From Malaya genurostris (Eukaryota; Arthropoda; Insecta; Diptera; Culicidae), in assembly GCF_030247185.1 (NCBI RefSeq), contig NC_080571.1:29247753-29311752 (forward strand): a stretch of 64,000 nt of DNA, given 5' to 3'. A program made the translations under genes and the position numbers. Below are positions 32,897 through 44,266 of the stretch, in pieces. Position 1 is the stretch's first letter. Each line of letters starts with the position of its first letter. Below the pieces are notes generated by a model, which made no database searches, was not told the DNA's origin, and saw only the letters and a program-made list of their open reading frames with translations.

Positions 32897-34106
32897 AGGA
32901 GTGTATCGAAAATAAGCTATCCACAAATTTTTCTTTCAAATTATGATAAAAAACGATATTTCATTCAAACTTAAAATTGATCCTTTATTGTACAAGGTTA
33001 AACTTGAGCATAATGAAAACCGGATGAAATTTCACGAATTTTCGAACTTTTGACCGAACGCTCTTCATCAAGTTCCGGACAAGTATGCATCGCATTTTTT
33101 TGGACGTTTCAGCCCAAATTTTTTTGAACTCCTGCATGTTCCCAGCTGCCTAACCAGTCTTCTTGAAGACCCTCTTCACGATTGCCCAGTAACGTTCGAT
33201 GGGTCGAAGCTGGAGGTAATTTGGTGGATTGATATTTTTATCAACGAAATTTATACCCTTTTCCGCAAGCCTATTAAGAGCGGTTTGAGCCGACGCTAAA
33301 TCCGGCCAAACCAGTGAAGGAATACTATGCTTCTTATATAAAGGTAGTAATCTCTTCTGGGGACACTCAGATGGATAGATTTCTGCATTTATAGTTCCGG
33401 TAGTGTAAAAAATGGTTGACTTCCAACCACAGGGACATATTGCTTGCCATACCAATACCTTTCGACCGAATTTCTCCACTTGAATCGACCTGTCCGCATC
33501 GCTCACATCCTCCTCAACGACGACAGTAAAGACAGTGTGGACCTGGAAGGGTTTTTGAGTCCTCCTTTACATCAAAACGCATGCATCCGGATGCTACAAA
33601 AGACACGAATTCAATTTCCGGGCTCTTGTTGATACTCGCTTCTTCTGTTCTACACTTTGTTTCGAGATTTTCTGCTTCTTGTAGGCCTTCAGTTGATTTC
33701 GCCTCTTGATACGCTGGATCATTCCGATACTCGTTCCTGATTTTTTGGCCAAATCATGTATTGACATTGATTTGTTCTTCATGATTAGAGATATCACTTT
33801 CTGGTCCAGTTTCGGGTTGAAAAAAGCTTGTTTTCTGCCTCTTCGTGGTAGCTCATCCAAAGTATAGTGTTTCCCAAACTTATTAATGCTGGTTATAACA
33901 ATGGAATGATGAATCCCAAACCGCATCGCCAATTTTCGCATAGCAATACCCTTCTCACTTAGCCATGTGTCCAGAACCTTAATTTCCACATCCTTTTCAA
34001 TATGCGACATTTTGAAAACGCAGAATTTCAACCGCACAAACAAGTAAACAAACGAGAGCTGACAGCCAAACGCACAGCATGCTGTGATCTGAGCATAAAA
34101 AACCAC
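32897..34106 (-). mobile_element. DD37E transposon, family A, copy 2
   Basis: The 3' end is intact next to TA (32895-32896): AGGAGTGTATCGAAAATAAG. Similarity to the complete copy runs to about 34106 (GAGCATAAAAAACCA) and then stops, so the 5' inverted repeat and about 60 bases are missing. The element inserted directly next to the TTATTCGTATT string at about 32880. AATTC-rich minisatellite DNA abuts the broken end. Confidence 0.85.
33029..34010 (-). pseudogene. DD37E transposase pseudogene (family A, copy 2)
   Basis: The start is ATG at 34010 (MSHIEKDVEIKVLDTWL), chosen because it matches the start in the 56.5-kb copy. It opens the HTH region (TMRKLAMRFGIHHS.., LDELPRRGRKQ, then a second HTH GTSIGMIQRIKRR). 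The frame breaks near 33600. The same 16-nt deletion as in the 1-kb copy removes the DDET motif. Further on come SIQVEKFGRKVLVWQAI, WPDLASA with a 9-nt in-frame deletion after the second Asp, and PIERYWAIVKR with the last Glu. The C-terminus is shifted again after KKTG. Inactive. Confidence 0.85.
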
Positions 34107-35484
34107 GAATTCAAAATTCCGTTGCAAAGTTCTAGTTCGGAATTCAGATCAAGAATTCAGTTCATGAAATTGGTTCTATAATTATGAAACTGAACTCATT
34201 TTCAGGATTCGAAAGTTCTAGAGCTGAACAAATTAATTTCAAACAATACTTTACAAAAACTACAAACTTTTTGAGACATTGAGACCCGTTACTTGAGCTA
34301 GGCAATAAAAGCATGAGTTGTTCTCTGTGAATGTTCTCTAACGATTAGCAAGCGCCTAATGTAAATATCGAATAAAACATACGTTTCATAAGCATTCGTT
34401 TTAGCAAAAATCACTGGTATCGAATCTTTTACCAAACGTAGTTGACTTTCAACTACATTTATTTGTTTTGATCTGAAGTGCCACAAATATTGTTGCTTGA
34501 AACTACAAAACTAGATATTTGATTTCTCTCAGTGAATTAGTTTATTTCAATAAATATTTCGTTAAAAATAACAAATATTTGACTTGCGCATTCCTGTCAG
34601 TTTCTTAACAAACAATTCCATAGTAAATTTAACATGCAAAATCAGTTTACAATGTATTGAGTGTAAAATGGTTTCTTTCAAAATAATTTGGAGGGATATT
34701 TTAGATACATTTTTTGTCGATTTATTTTATTTTGCAATTCTAATTACTTACATGTATGAAATTACTATTATTTCCAAACCACAAGCATGACTCGATGTCC
34801 TTGCAGATCGGTCAAAATAGAGATATCCTGTAACAATTTGTTTTGTAAAGAAAACGTGTTATGTAATATTATGAAGCTTCTAATATTATTGATTATCAAT
34901 ACTTGCGCTTGGGTTGTTGTTAAATGCCCCACGAAAAAGAAATGAGCAGATGAAATTTAACTTTTTAAAACACGTACAAACTATTTTGTTTATTCACAGT
35001 TGAAAAAGTTTCTCTGGTTTATAAGAAATATAAGTGACACGGTTCATTTCAACAATAAACTGTGCTGTATCATTATACAAATTAGATAATAGATAAAGGA
35101 AATTAAATTTTTTATTAACAGAACGATATATTAGAATTGAATCAACATAGATACTGCCAATAAAATCAACTCAACTTCTGTTGATAAGTAAAAAATTGGT
35201 AGTTTATTACAACAATAAAATCAACTAGAACAGTAATTTTTTTCGTTTAGCTAGACAAAAAAATTTGATTCACATCAAACAAAGATCTTTGTTGATGTTG
35301 AAGGGGGAAATTGGTTTGAAACAATCATATTCTAGATAGAAATCACAATATATCAAATTTAAAAATCTACTAACTGTTATGTTCTTTCAAACAAGCTCCA
35401 TTTTTCTGCGTGTTATATAGGTGCAACCGCATGAAGAAAGATGTGAACACTGCTTAAACACAGCATTTGACAGCAGAGAATACA
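34107..35484. other. AT-rich DNA with AATTC-type repeat at its start
   Basis: 34130-34215 is AATTCAGATCAAGAATTCAG-like minisatellite sequence related to 21.7-22.1 kb. The remainder is AT-rich, with frames under 70 codons and no motifs. Confidence 0.45.
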
Positions 35485-35486
35485 TA

Positions 35487-36195
35487 CACGCTTAGAAAAA
35501 GTTACTCAAAGTTTGAGTACTAGTTACTCATTTTCAAATGATACATGGAAACGTCAAAAATTGAGTAGTTATCATCAATGATATTGAGTAACTCCTACTC
35601 TAAATTTGAGTTTAACGCAAAATCTCGTTTTATAGTTACTATTCGCATTCGCGATAAGTCTAAAAGTTGCAATAACCATTTGTAGCAACAGGTTGTATTT
35701 TTTGTTAGTGAGACGCGTATTTCGAGGGTGAGTCGATCAACACAAACGGTGTTGTGTCTGCAAAAACCGGAATGATCAGCTTCGTGTTGTGCTTTAAAAT
35801 GGAAACGAATATGCTCAAATGTCATTTATGAGGAATAAGTGTATGATTGGTGCCTGAGCATAACACACTACTCCAAGCGACCACCACTTGATAAAGTATT
35901 GAGTTCAATTATTTAACATTTTAATACAATACACTCAGAAAAGGAGCAATTTTTTTTGCAAATTTGGTATATGTGAAATAAAATTTCACACAAAATTTGA
36001 GTGATAGTTACTCTGTTTTTGTACATGTACGAATAAAGTATTACTCAGTAAATGAGTAGATTTTACCCAAATATCGTTTCCAGTGGAAGAACTCAAATTT
36101 GAGTAACTTCGGAGTTACTCTAAATTAGAGTTGTTCCACTTTTTCTGTAGATGAGTGAGATCTTACTCATTTTTTAGTAACTATTTTTAAGCGTG
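35487..36195. mobile_element. TA-flanked MITE rich in GAGTAA/TTACTC motifs
   Basis: Ends CACGCTTAGAAAAAGTTACT and, inverted, CACGCTTAAAAATAGTTACT. TA lies at both sides (35485-35486 and 36196-36197). The 709-bp interior near each end carries many TTACTC / GAGTAA motifs, some as local palindromes such as ACTCAAATTTGAGT. No transposase. The type fits a non-autonomous Tc1/mariner-like element. Confidence 0.75.
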
Positions 36196-36199
36196 TAGT

Positions 36200-36412
36200 G
36201 CTGCAGACTTTTTTGTTGTGCAGACTTTTGAAAAAAAACAGACTTTTAAAATTTTCGCAATCTTTTTTTTTTGGCTCGCAAGTCATTTATAGAGAAACTG
36301 CGGCCAGCAAGACATACTTGCTGACTGAAAATTGTTTCTCGGATTTACAGACTTTTTCCACCAAGTCTGCAGATATTCGAAATTTTTACATGGCATCTCT
36401 GTTTGACAGCGA
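36200..36412. repeat. CAGACTTTT-rich repeat segment
   Basis: Several TGCAGACTTTT / AACAGACTTTT units and the end ACATGGCATCTCTGTTTGACA link it to 25806-26175. The frames 36198-36431 plus and 36283-36468 minus are incidental. Confidence 0.4.
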
Positions 36413-38375
36413 ACTAGAACCAAAGAACTAAAAATCTCGGCTCCAAGCCAACTGTATGCAGACGACAATCGTGTAACCGGGGTGGGCAGTAATCATGAAT
36501 TCTTCATACAAATTTGGAATGCCATTATTTAGTAATCATTAAAAATGACATAAATAATTCTCGTGTAAGGGCTGCTTTAGATCGCCCAAGCTTTTGTTTC
36601 TGTTGACGTTGGCAAACAGTGTTGCTGGTGTGTGGATTCTATACACGCTAATTGTAATCAGTTAACTCCGCATCAAATGTCGAACCATGCACAATACTAC
36701 AATTCCTTCAAATGTCGGTATTTTTAAAGGATTTTTTTTGTGATAAATCGAAACGACATTGCATTAAATCTTAATGGTTTGGCTAAAGACTATCAATTTG
36801 AAAAAAAAAATAATAGACGATGTCATTGAATGATCTGAAAACTTGTGATATATGTTTTTAATTTTAGTTCCACATATGTTCTGTGACAGGAAACTCTCAT
36901 CTGTCTTTGATTCTACATCTGGAATTCATGCTGCAGTGTTTTGGAGCATGCTATAAATATAACCTAACATCATTGCAAACACAAGTTTTTATTGGGACCG
37001 GATGCTGAATCGTGATTTATCGAAAACAACCCCCATTTATTGCCACACACACTTTCGAGTCTGCTGGCTTGTTCCCTGTCAAAGCCTGTTAGTTTGCGGC
37101 CATGTCCATAAATCCCAACCATCAAATTCACATTTACACATCGTTTCATCTTATTCAACCCTAATACTTTTCGACAACGTTCACTCATCCGCTCAAACGT
37201 CGATTTGTTCCATTCGCTGGATGTGATAAATGCAACTTATCGGAAAGGTTGTAACCCTTTCGGGCCACTCTATTTCGTACTGGCATTCCGTTTCTCACTC
37301 GGCTATCGAGATAAAGCACCGTAATATCCGCCATAATCAGATGAATTATACGCCTAGAAAATCTTTCCCAATGCTCGTTCGTTGGTTCGCACCGAGCGCG
37401 GGCAAACACACAGACATACACACATACACGTAGTTACATCCGGTGTCTCAGCTCCAGTGCGACGGTAGATGATAGCAGATAGCATAGTATAGTCGTCACA
37501 TATCCTAACGTCCCAACGGCAAACTTCATTAGAATTCATCGGATGTTGCCAGCCATTTGTCATCGTGTGATACGTTTTGACGTAGATTGTGCCCGATGAG
37601 CTATGCCGGTTGCTTGCCTGCCAGGGGCACTGCGAAAACGCCTGGCCAGGACAAAGAAGTCGTTGCTATGGTCATAAATCAATATTTGCTTGTATCGAAA
37701 ATGTGCAAATTAGTGATGAATTGGAGTTCAAGTGAAAGGAGTACCCGATAAGCAGTATAATATGTGTGCGTTGATAGCTTGTTTCGAGCTACGCAATCCT
37801 ATTAAAATGAACAACACAAATACCATTCGGAACTTGCAAACATTTAATCAACTATCGGCTAATTCCCCTTTGGAAAATTGAATCCTTTTTCATTCGTCCC
37901 ACTGTCGAAAACCGTGCGCTGCCGGAATCAAGGACCAACAGACAATGTTCAACAGTGTAGTACAACAACCGTGGTCGTGGTACATAAATTGTCCGTCACC
38001 CCAAATTAGCTCCATCGTCATCAGCTCACCGAAGCAGCAGTACCCCAATCGGAATGACACAAACAAAAAAAAAAACAAACAATTCCCCTAATAGGATCCG
38101 TTCAAACAACATTCTGACCGAGTCGGAATACCGTTGCTGGTGACCACCACCACCAGGAAATGTATTGATCCGTGCGATACGCAATCAATTCCACCAGAAA
38201 ACAAACTCATTAATCGTTGTGACCACAAGTGGGCTTAGGCGGGATTCCGGCAATCTATTTGTGCTGTTGCAATTTGGTTAATAAAACAGTTCGGACACAC
38301 AGTATGTAGTAATAAATTCCGTTGGGATTGTGTATTTCCTTTCGCTTGATAGTAATTACAACATTTTTTTGACAT
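36413..38375. other. Largely unique DNA, no gene assigned
   Basis: Balanced-composition DNA, especially 37000-38340, not shared with other parts of the window. Overlapping frames on both strands (37002-37226, 37185-37421, 37354-37563) show no domain. Possible host intron or regulatory DNA. Confidence 0.4.
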
Positions 38376-38533
38376 GAATACGACTTACTTTTGTACTATG
38401 GGGCGCTTTTTCAAAATTTGTCCTGTACCAAAGTGGGTAGAACTTATCCGCGAATATCTCTTGTTGTAGTTAACGCTGCCACATAATATTTTCACCATAT
38501 CATTGGAAATATGATAAGTAATTTATAATAAAG
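38376..38533 (+). repeat. Dispersed repeat H, short copy
   Basis: GAATACGACTTACTTTTGTA, CTATGGGGCGCTTTTTCAAA and GAACTTATCCGCGAATATCT match the copies at 30235-30475 and 20540-20900. It ends where the non-LTR 3' tail begins. Confidence 0.6.
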
Positions 38534-38953
38534 TTTATTTTATTTTATTTTATTTTATTTAGGAGCAGGGAAAAGCCCGCTGGAGCTGAAATTTACAATC
38601 TCTCTCTCCAGCAGGCATAAAACCTCCTCATCTTTTTATATCAACAGATAACAAAGATCCAACAGTTATATTGCTTAATACTAAGGGCTTAAAGTAAAAT
38701 TACTCCCGGCGGGGGTCAAGAGTGACTGGACGGTGACGATGGTACGTGTCCGTGTGGGTCCACGGGAAAACCCCCAAGTCACAAACACTCGGCGGGTGTC
38801 CCGCATGCTGGACATCAAAGAGAGTGGCCCTCGGAGAGCGGTGAATAATAGCAATGCAGGAAAAAAGGAGAGAAAAGGAAAGAAGAGAGATGGTGGACAG
38901 CCGGGGGATTGAGAGAGTCGAGCGGATATTAGAAACGAATCTAATGATGACTA

Positions 38954-39533
38954 CAGGGTCCGGCACTCGAAGTGTAACCAACTTCAGACCTTCGAGCCTG
39001 GCGTCAAGGTAAATGCGACATATTATCGGGAAAGTATTCTGGAGGTTGCTTTGAAGCCGTGGGCAGACAAACATCCCGGTGGCAGACCATGGGCGTTTCA
39101 GCAGGACTCGGCACCGTCTCACAAAGCTCGAGTGAACCAAGAATGGCTGAAAAACAACGTTCCGAACTTCATCACATCCACACAATGGCTCTCGAATTCG
39201 CCAGATGCGAATCCAATGGATTATTCTCTTTGGGCCATTTTGGAGAGCAAAGTCCGAACTAAAAGATACACCAGTCTCGAGGCGCTGAAATAAGTTATTG
39301 TCCGCGAGTGGGCCAAAATACACCTGCAAGTCACATTCGGGCAGCTTGCGATTCGTTTTTTGACCGTCTCAAGGCCATAGTCAAGGCAAAAGGTGGTCAT
39401 ATCGAGCATAAGTGAATTGATTCTGAATTTTGTATTATTTTTACACATTTTGTACTTTGAATTAAGTAAAAGTAATTTTCCAAACTGAATTTATGGCCTT
39501 TTTAATTGGTTACACTTCGAGTGCCGGACCCTG
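38954..39533 (+). mobile_element. DD37D-type (maT-like) mariner, internally deleted
   Basis: Perfect terminal inverted repeats of about 28 bp (CAGGGTCCGGCACTCGAAGT at the left) are flanked by TA (38952-38953 and 39534-39535). Length is 580 bp, against more than 1.2 kb for an intact relative. It inserted into the jockey-like remnant. The near-perfect ends suggest it moved relatively recently with enzyme supplied in trans. Confidence 0.85.
38997..39415 (+). pseudogene. DD37D transposase, C-terminal part
   Basis: In frame from 38997: PGVKVNATYYRESILEV, then WAFQQDSAPSHKARVNQEWL with the second catalytic Asp, then SPDANPMDYSLW with the third Asp. There are 37 residues between these two Asp, hence DD37D. 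TAA at about 39291 ends the frame. A +1 shift then recovers ASHIRAACDSFFDRLKAIVK up to TGA 39413-39415. The HTH domain and the first Asp have been deleted. Confidence 0.85.
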
Positions 39534-39695
39534 TATTATTCTTGGTTGCCGAATCGATGGAGAATGGAGGAAGACTTAATAAGGGAGCACTAAACTAAAC
39601 CTGTGAATTAGGTACTAAATTAACCCTAAGCTAAATCTAGAATTTAAGTATTGGAGTTGGAAGGACTGTTTGAGATTGTGTTTAAAAACAATTTT

Positions 39696-40360
39696 TTATG
39701 GTATTGCGAGATAGGGTAAAATCAAATACATGAAACATCGATTGAATAGACGACACATACTGGAGAAAGGTTCATTATAGCCATAATTAGTGCGAGCTGT
39801 TTGAATTCTCAGGATTTGATGAGATCGAAGATTTCGAGAATGAATATTAAAATTTAGTTTGCCTAACAATTCGGGGCAATCAATTTGAGATTGCAACAGA
39901 TCTGCCACGAATATTGCCCTGGAGAGATCTCGGCGAACAGATAACAGGCGTAGATCGATTAGTTTACAGCGTTCCCGCTAGCTTGAGAGGTTGTTGGGGT
40001 CTCTCCAAGGAAGACTACGAAGAGCAAAGCGAAGAAATTTACGCTGAATAACTTCGATGCGATTGATGTCTAGTTGATAATAGGGGGCCCAGACGACAGA
40101 AGCGTACTCTAGAATAGAACGAACCAGTGCGCAATATAATGCTTTTAAGCAATATATGCTTTTAAAGTTCTTTGTGATTCGAAAAATAAAACCAAGTGCC
40201 TTAGAGATAATATACTCGATGTGATGCTTGAAACTAAGTTTAGAATCCAAAAGGATTCCCAGATCCTTTACAGTCGATTCTCGCTTGAGGATAGTTCCGG
40301 AAATAGCATAGTTAAATACTACGGTTCCAGTAGTACCACAAATAACTTATTTTTGAAGTG
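39696..40360 (-). pseudogene. Non-LTR reverse transcriptase, C-terminal thumb region
   Basis: Reading from about 40360: VFNYAISGTILKRESTVKDL, then LGILLDSKLSFKHHIEYI, SKALGFIFRITKNF, LKALYCALVRSILEYASVVW, INRIEVIQRKFLRFAL. After a break comes LLQSQIDCPELLGKLNFNIH. The pattern KDLGxxxDSxLxFxxHI..I..K and L..Y..LV.S.LEY.S.VW..Y....IE.IQR.FLRF is the conserved region after the YADD box in jockey-clade enzymes. The catalytic part is missing. There are at least two frame breaks. Confidence 0.8.
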
Positions 40361-40479
40361 TAAGGGCCTCGGTTCAAAAGTAGGTTTTCACAGTAATTGC
40401 ATAACCTTTTTGTATGAGAAAGGCAAAAAAGATGACGCCGATGAGAGAGGACAGAGTGAGTCTGGTTATCGCTGAGTGC

Positions 40480-40755
40480 AGATCTACCTCACCCGCTGTA
40501 TTCATCCGACTTGTCCCCCTCCGACTACCATTTGTTTTCATCGACGAGCAACGTATTGGCTGAGCAGCGCTTTGATTTCTACGAAAAAGCTGAAAATTGG
40601 GTATCAGATTAGTTTGCTTCAAAAGACGAACATTTCTAAAAGATTATTTTTTAAGAGATCCTATAGATTTGATTTTAAAAAAATGAACAAAAAATTTGAA
40701 AAAATGTGCGAAATCTTTATTGAAATCGATAGAACGATCAATATAATTTAATGTT
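40480..40755 (+). pseudogene. Mariner transposase C-terminal fragment
   Basis: Reads YSSDLSPSDYHLFSSTSNVL, AEQRFDFYEKAENWVSD, stop, FASKDEHF, stop, then in another frame FKKMNKKFEKMC. This follows the mariner ending YSPDLAPSDYHLF..M...LA...F.S.EEV..WL.EWFASK...F...GI..L...W.K.C. The third catalytic Asp (SPSDYH) is visible. At least two stops and one frameshift. It abuts the DD41D remnant. Confidence 0.75.
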
Positions 40756-40774
40756 TGGAGTTGATTTCATGCAA

Positions 40775-41456
40775 ATGTACAATTTTGGTACACTCTCTCC
40801 AACATATCGGCCGGTATTTCACAAATGAATGCTTCAATATTGGCTTCCAGTGCGTCAATCGTCTTAGCATGGCTGCACAAGAAATAGTCCAAACTGACGG
40901 GTCCAAAGCGTGAGAAACTGTTCACCGAAGAGGACTCTCAATTTGGTCATTGTTTCGCGTGACGTGTGGGATGTGGCACCGTCTTGTTGAAACCACATGT
41001 CGGGGATGTCCAATTCTTTCATTTTTAAAAAGCATCATCACACGGTAACACTCGCCATTCACAGCAACATCATCGCCTTTGAAGAAGTACGGCCCGATGA
41101 TGCCACCGGTCCATAATCCACACCAAACAGAGACTTTTTTATGACACAGTGGTAGCTCTTACAGTGCTTCTGACTGGTCTTCACTCCAGATGCGGAAATT
41201 TTGCTTGTTGACGTATCCGTTCAACCAGAAATGAGCTTCGTAGCTGAACACAATTTTTCGATAAAAAAGTGGATCTCTCAATATCTTAACCGAGCATTAA
41301 TTTTGAAAGTAAAATTCAATCATTTGCAAGCGTTGTTGGTTCGCAAGTCGACTCATGATTAAATTATAGACCAAACTGAACAAGTTTGATCATGACACAA
41401 GACACGATTCACGCGTGATCTGTCAAAGACAGTGTTGCCAAAAAGGTACCACCCTT
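40775..41456 (-). mobile_element. DD41D-type transposon remnant (minus strand)
   Basis: The 5' end is intact next to TA (41457-41458): on the minus strand AAGGGTGGTACCTTTTTGGC. This resembles AAGGGTGATTTTTTAAGAGC of the 52.4-kb element. The 3' end is lost at the junction with the mariner fragment. The gene inside is deleted and shifted. Confidence 0.75.
40790..41356 (-). pseudogene. DD41D transposase pseudogene
   Basis: ATG at 41356 gives MSRLANQQRLQMIEFYFQN, then a deletion removes most of the HTH region. Sequence resumes with AHFWLNGYVNKQNFRIWSED (near the first Asp, which is disrupted), WCGLWTGGIIGPYFFKGDD, MWFQQDGATSHTSRETMTKL with the second Asp, then GPVSLDYFL with the third Asp region shortened, and ICEIPADMLERVYQNC. 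There are several frame changes and a stop. About 55-60% of residues look shared with the 52.5-kb copy, so it is a different subfamily. Confidence 0.8.
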
Positions 41457-41470
41457 TATTAGCGTAGTAT

Positions 41471-43420
41471 CAAATACAAATTATAATACGAAATGCTCTG
41501 ACGATTTTTCGTGGGCACGTTTTGTGCTCTGCGGTACACAGTCACTATGCACTGTCAGAGTGACAGTGTACTTAAATGAAATTGATGTATAACTAACAAC
41601 AATGAAGACTGAAAATCAGCTCACCATGGATACTGTTTATTATTAGAAAAACTGAATAAAGCCTGGCGATAAATAATTTTTTTTATGTTTGTCTACTATT
41701 TTCATTCAAATGTGTTTATACAGGATTCAATATTCAATCCAAAATGGACGATTTCAGGTTATTAGGACACGACGAAACAAACAATATGGTTGAGATGATA
41801 AAGTAAAAAAGCTCTTCCGCGGTCAATGTGAAATGCCAGAGAAGGAATTTTAACGGAATATTTTTACTGCGCTATCTTTACTGCGCTAGAACAAACCTAA
41901 AGAAAACCTATAGCCGTCATCTAGGATGGCAAAACGTAATAGAGGCAAGACCAATGACCAATGTAGTACTTTGTAACGAAATTTTCTCCAACTAGAAGTG
42001 CACAATTAGTTTTCGTGAGATTGATATTGACATCGTCTGGTGTTCTGATCGATACACGTTTGTATACAGAATTACAACGGAACGAAGTGACTTTTACCAT
42101 TCCAAAAGAAAACTTTCAATGAAGGATTAAACTTTACCCACGGTAAGGTTTAAACCACGATACCAAAAATTATGTATCGGACATCATTTTAAGTTATCAG
42201 GATCAGATCTTATCTCTAGATGGTCAACATTATCGTTTTGACAGTGAACCGTCGCCGTCACACAAATTTTGACAAAGACAAAAAGCGATTTTGTCTAACG
42301 TTTTATCGAATCCAAAAATAAAAATCTCAAATAGAATTTCCTATATAACTGTTATTTTTACTGTTCTGTGTCACAAAAATTTTACATAATTTGTATTTCC
42401 AGAAAAAAGAGTTATGAATAGTATTTTTAAGCATTTCAGTCAGTAGAATAGAAGAGAAGTTTATTTCTTGAGCTTGTTAATGAAAAGCTTCGACAGTGAA
42501 GCATGAGTTTCAATGCTTTTCGCATCTGCTGCTTCAGAACACAAAACCCTAGACTGGTACGAGTTGAATACTATAAGAAAAAATCAGATCGGGCATCGCA
42601 TCGCAATACTGCTAGTCTGATAACATCGGTTATAAGGAAAAATACACGCATTCTTATAGACTTGATAATATCATTCATATAAAGTTATTAGGCAAATATG
42701 ATTAAAGTAGCTTTTATTCTGGCACCGATCATTTAAGAGAAACAATCCAAGTTTCATGCTTAATATTGACTACCATTTAGTACAACAACTGAATGGAATA
42801 ATGAATTATCCAATTTCGAAAGAAACTAAACAGTAAAACATCCTGTTCAGAAATTTGGTTATGACCGACAAATTTTGATTTGATTTTTCAAAATTCTTCG
42901 TTGAGTGCTGTTTATCTGAATAACATTTTTGCATCCTTGCTTGTGTAGGCTTAATTTTTGTTTGTATGTTCCGGTTTGCTTGACTCCTTATTGACGTGCG
43001 AACAGACAAATATTTTGAAATTCACTGCAGAATCGATTTCAACGTAATCTGGAAAAACTGAATCATTATTTAGGGACACAATTATTATCATATCAAATAA
43101 CTCTCTAAATTCTTCTTCTTCTTTTTTTTTCTCCTTTGATGTGACAGCTGTCGCATCTGTTTATGGCTATTTGCTATAACGCCAGTCTCTAAATTGGTTT
43201 CTGGGTAGTTTTGATTATAACGTTTTGTTTATTATCGATCTATAAACAAGCAAATATAACCATAGTAACATTAAATATAGTTGCCAGTAAGAAACATTTT
43301 TGGTAACTTTGACTTATCGGAGCTTAATAATAGGATGGGTAAGGTTTTATTGATCATTTGGAGAACCAAATATTAACGATATGATTATATGGGACTTCGG
43401 CGCATTACTATTTGTATTTG
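41471..43420 (-). mobile_element. CAAATAC element (7-bp TSD family), copy 2, 1.95 kb
   Basis: The left boundary CAAATACAAATTATAATACG (41471) and the inverted right boundary CAAATACAAATAGTAATG (43420) match the family ends. The flanks GTAGTAT (41464-41470) and GTATTAT (43421-43427) agree in 6 of 7 bases. 41471-41645 inverted matches the right end of copies 1 and 3. The other end shares CGAAGTCCCATA and the GGCAAC..GTTTGTTTATA region at lower identity. This is the longest copy, but frames do not exceed 67 codons (42806-43009 minus), so any transposase is badly decayed or absent. Confidence 0.7.
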
Positions 43421-43427
43421 GTATTAT

Positions 43428-43628
43428 CGGCATCGATGAGAATGTCATCAAGTGAACTTTTTACGGATATTTTCCATGTGATAACAATCTAAGTGAATAT
43501 TTTCTTACTGATATTTTTCTTGCCTCAAACCGCTTATGAAAATTTTCTGCAGCGATTTTCAAAATTTTCATTGTTTCCGAAAACGGATTCACAGAATCTG
43601 GTGCAAAGTAATACAATCCATCCAACCC
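43428..43628. other. Short unique spacer between two elements
   Basis: About 200 bases between the 7-bp element and the R1-clade element. No feature. Its end AATCCATCCAACCC plus ACGGCGAAGTT is the R1-element target. Confidence 0.5.
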
Positions 43629-43639
43629 ACGGCGAAGTT

Positions 43640-44266
43640 GGGGCAGCAGGGACTATGTCTAAGGGCTTGACGACCCCTCCCCCGGCAACTGTGAGTTGTA
43701 GGGCTTGTGTAGGATGCGGTGGGGTTTGGCAGTGGGCTCTGCTAATCCTCTACAAAAAGCTGCATGTATCCGCAAGCAAGTCCTGCCAAAGCGATCGTGT
43801 GCCGCTCAAAGTACACAAGCCCAACGGGAGTGCCGACTCGGCACGTTAGGACTAACGCCAGTGAGGTCCTAACTATGGCATACTGGCTACCACACCATCC
43901 ATGGATACGATACGGTAGATCGGAATATATAGAGAAACTAGGGCTGACAGCTGCGGTATTCTACTCCTTTAGTAAAGCAGGGTGGAACCGGCTTGAAATG
44001 GCGAGTAGGCTAATGCCGCAGCTGCCTTCCGTCCCATAAAACCGTGGCAGGCCTTATGGCACGCCGTCTCACTTTCAGCCACCTGGTTGGGATGACTGGG
44101 TGGAAGTAGGTTCAGATGCCCTTTTCCTGATTTGCGCTGATCCGGCTCTGAGCGTAAAGCCAACCCTCGCATGGCCTCACTGCACCGCATAGGTAACCAT
44201 GGGATCATGATAGCGACTACTTTCGGCTGGGTTTGACGGTAGCCATAAGGGGGACCCATATAAAAC
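43640..44266 (+). promoter_or_regulatory. 5' UTR of the R1-clade element
   Basis: 627 bases before ORF1, starting GGGGCAGCAGGGACTATG. Non-LTR elements of this kind usually carry an internal promoter at the 5' end. No TATA is seen, and I cannot place a start site. Small frames inside (43764-44039) have no motif. Confidence 0.6.

Larger units (their letters stand above)
38534..40370 (-). mobile_element. 5'-truncated jockey-like non-LTR retrotransposon
   Basis: On the minus strand the element ends in about five AAAAT units (38534-38561 as TTTTA), a simple-repeat tail typical of non-LTR elements. Upstream lie a 3' UTR and the C-terminal part of a reverse transcriptase. Similarity begins near 40370, so it is strongly 5'-truncated. 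A separate DNA transposon (38954-39533) sits inside it. Confidence 0.7.

Noticed and set aside
38700..39329. 209-codon minus-strand frame
   Set aside because: It runs across the boundary of two unrelated elements (the jockey-like 3' UTR and the DD37D transposon) and opposes a plus-strand transposase with clear motifs.
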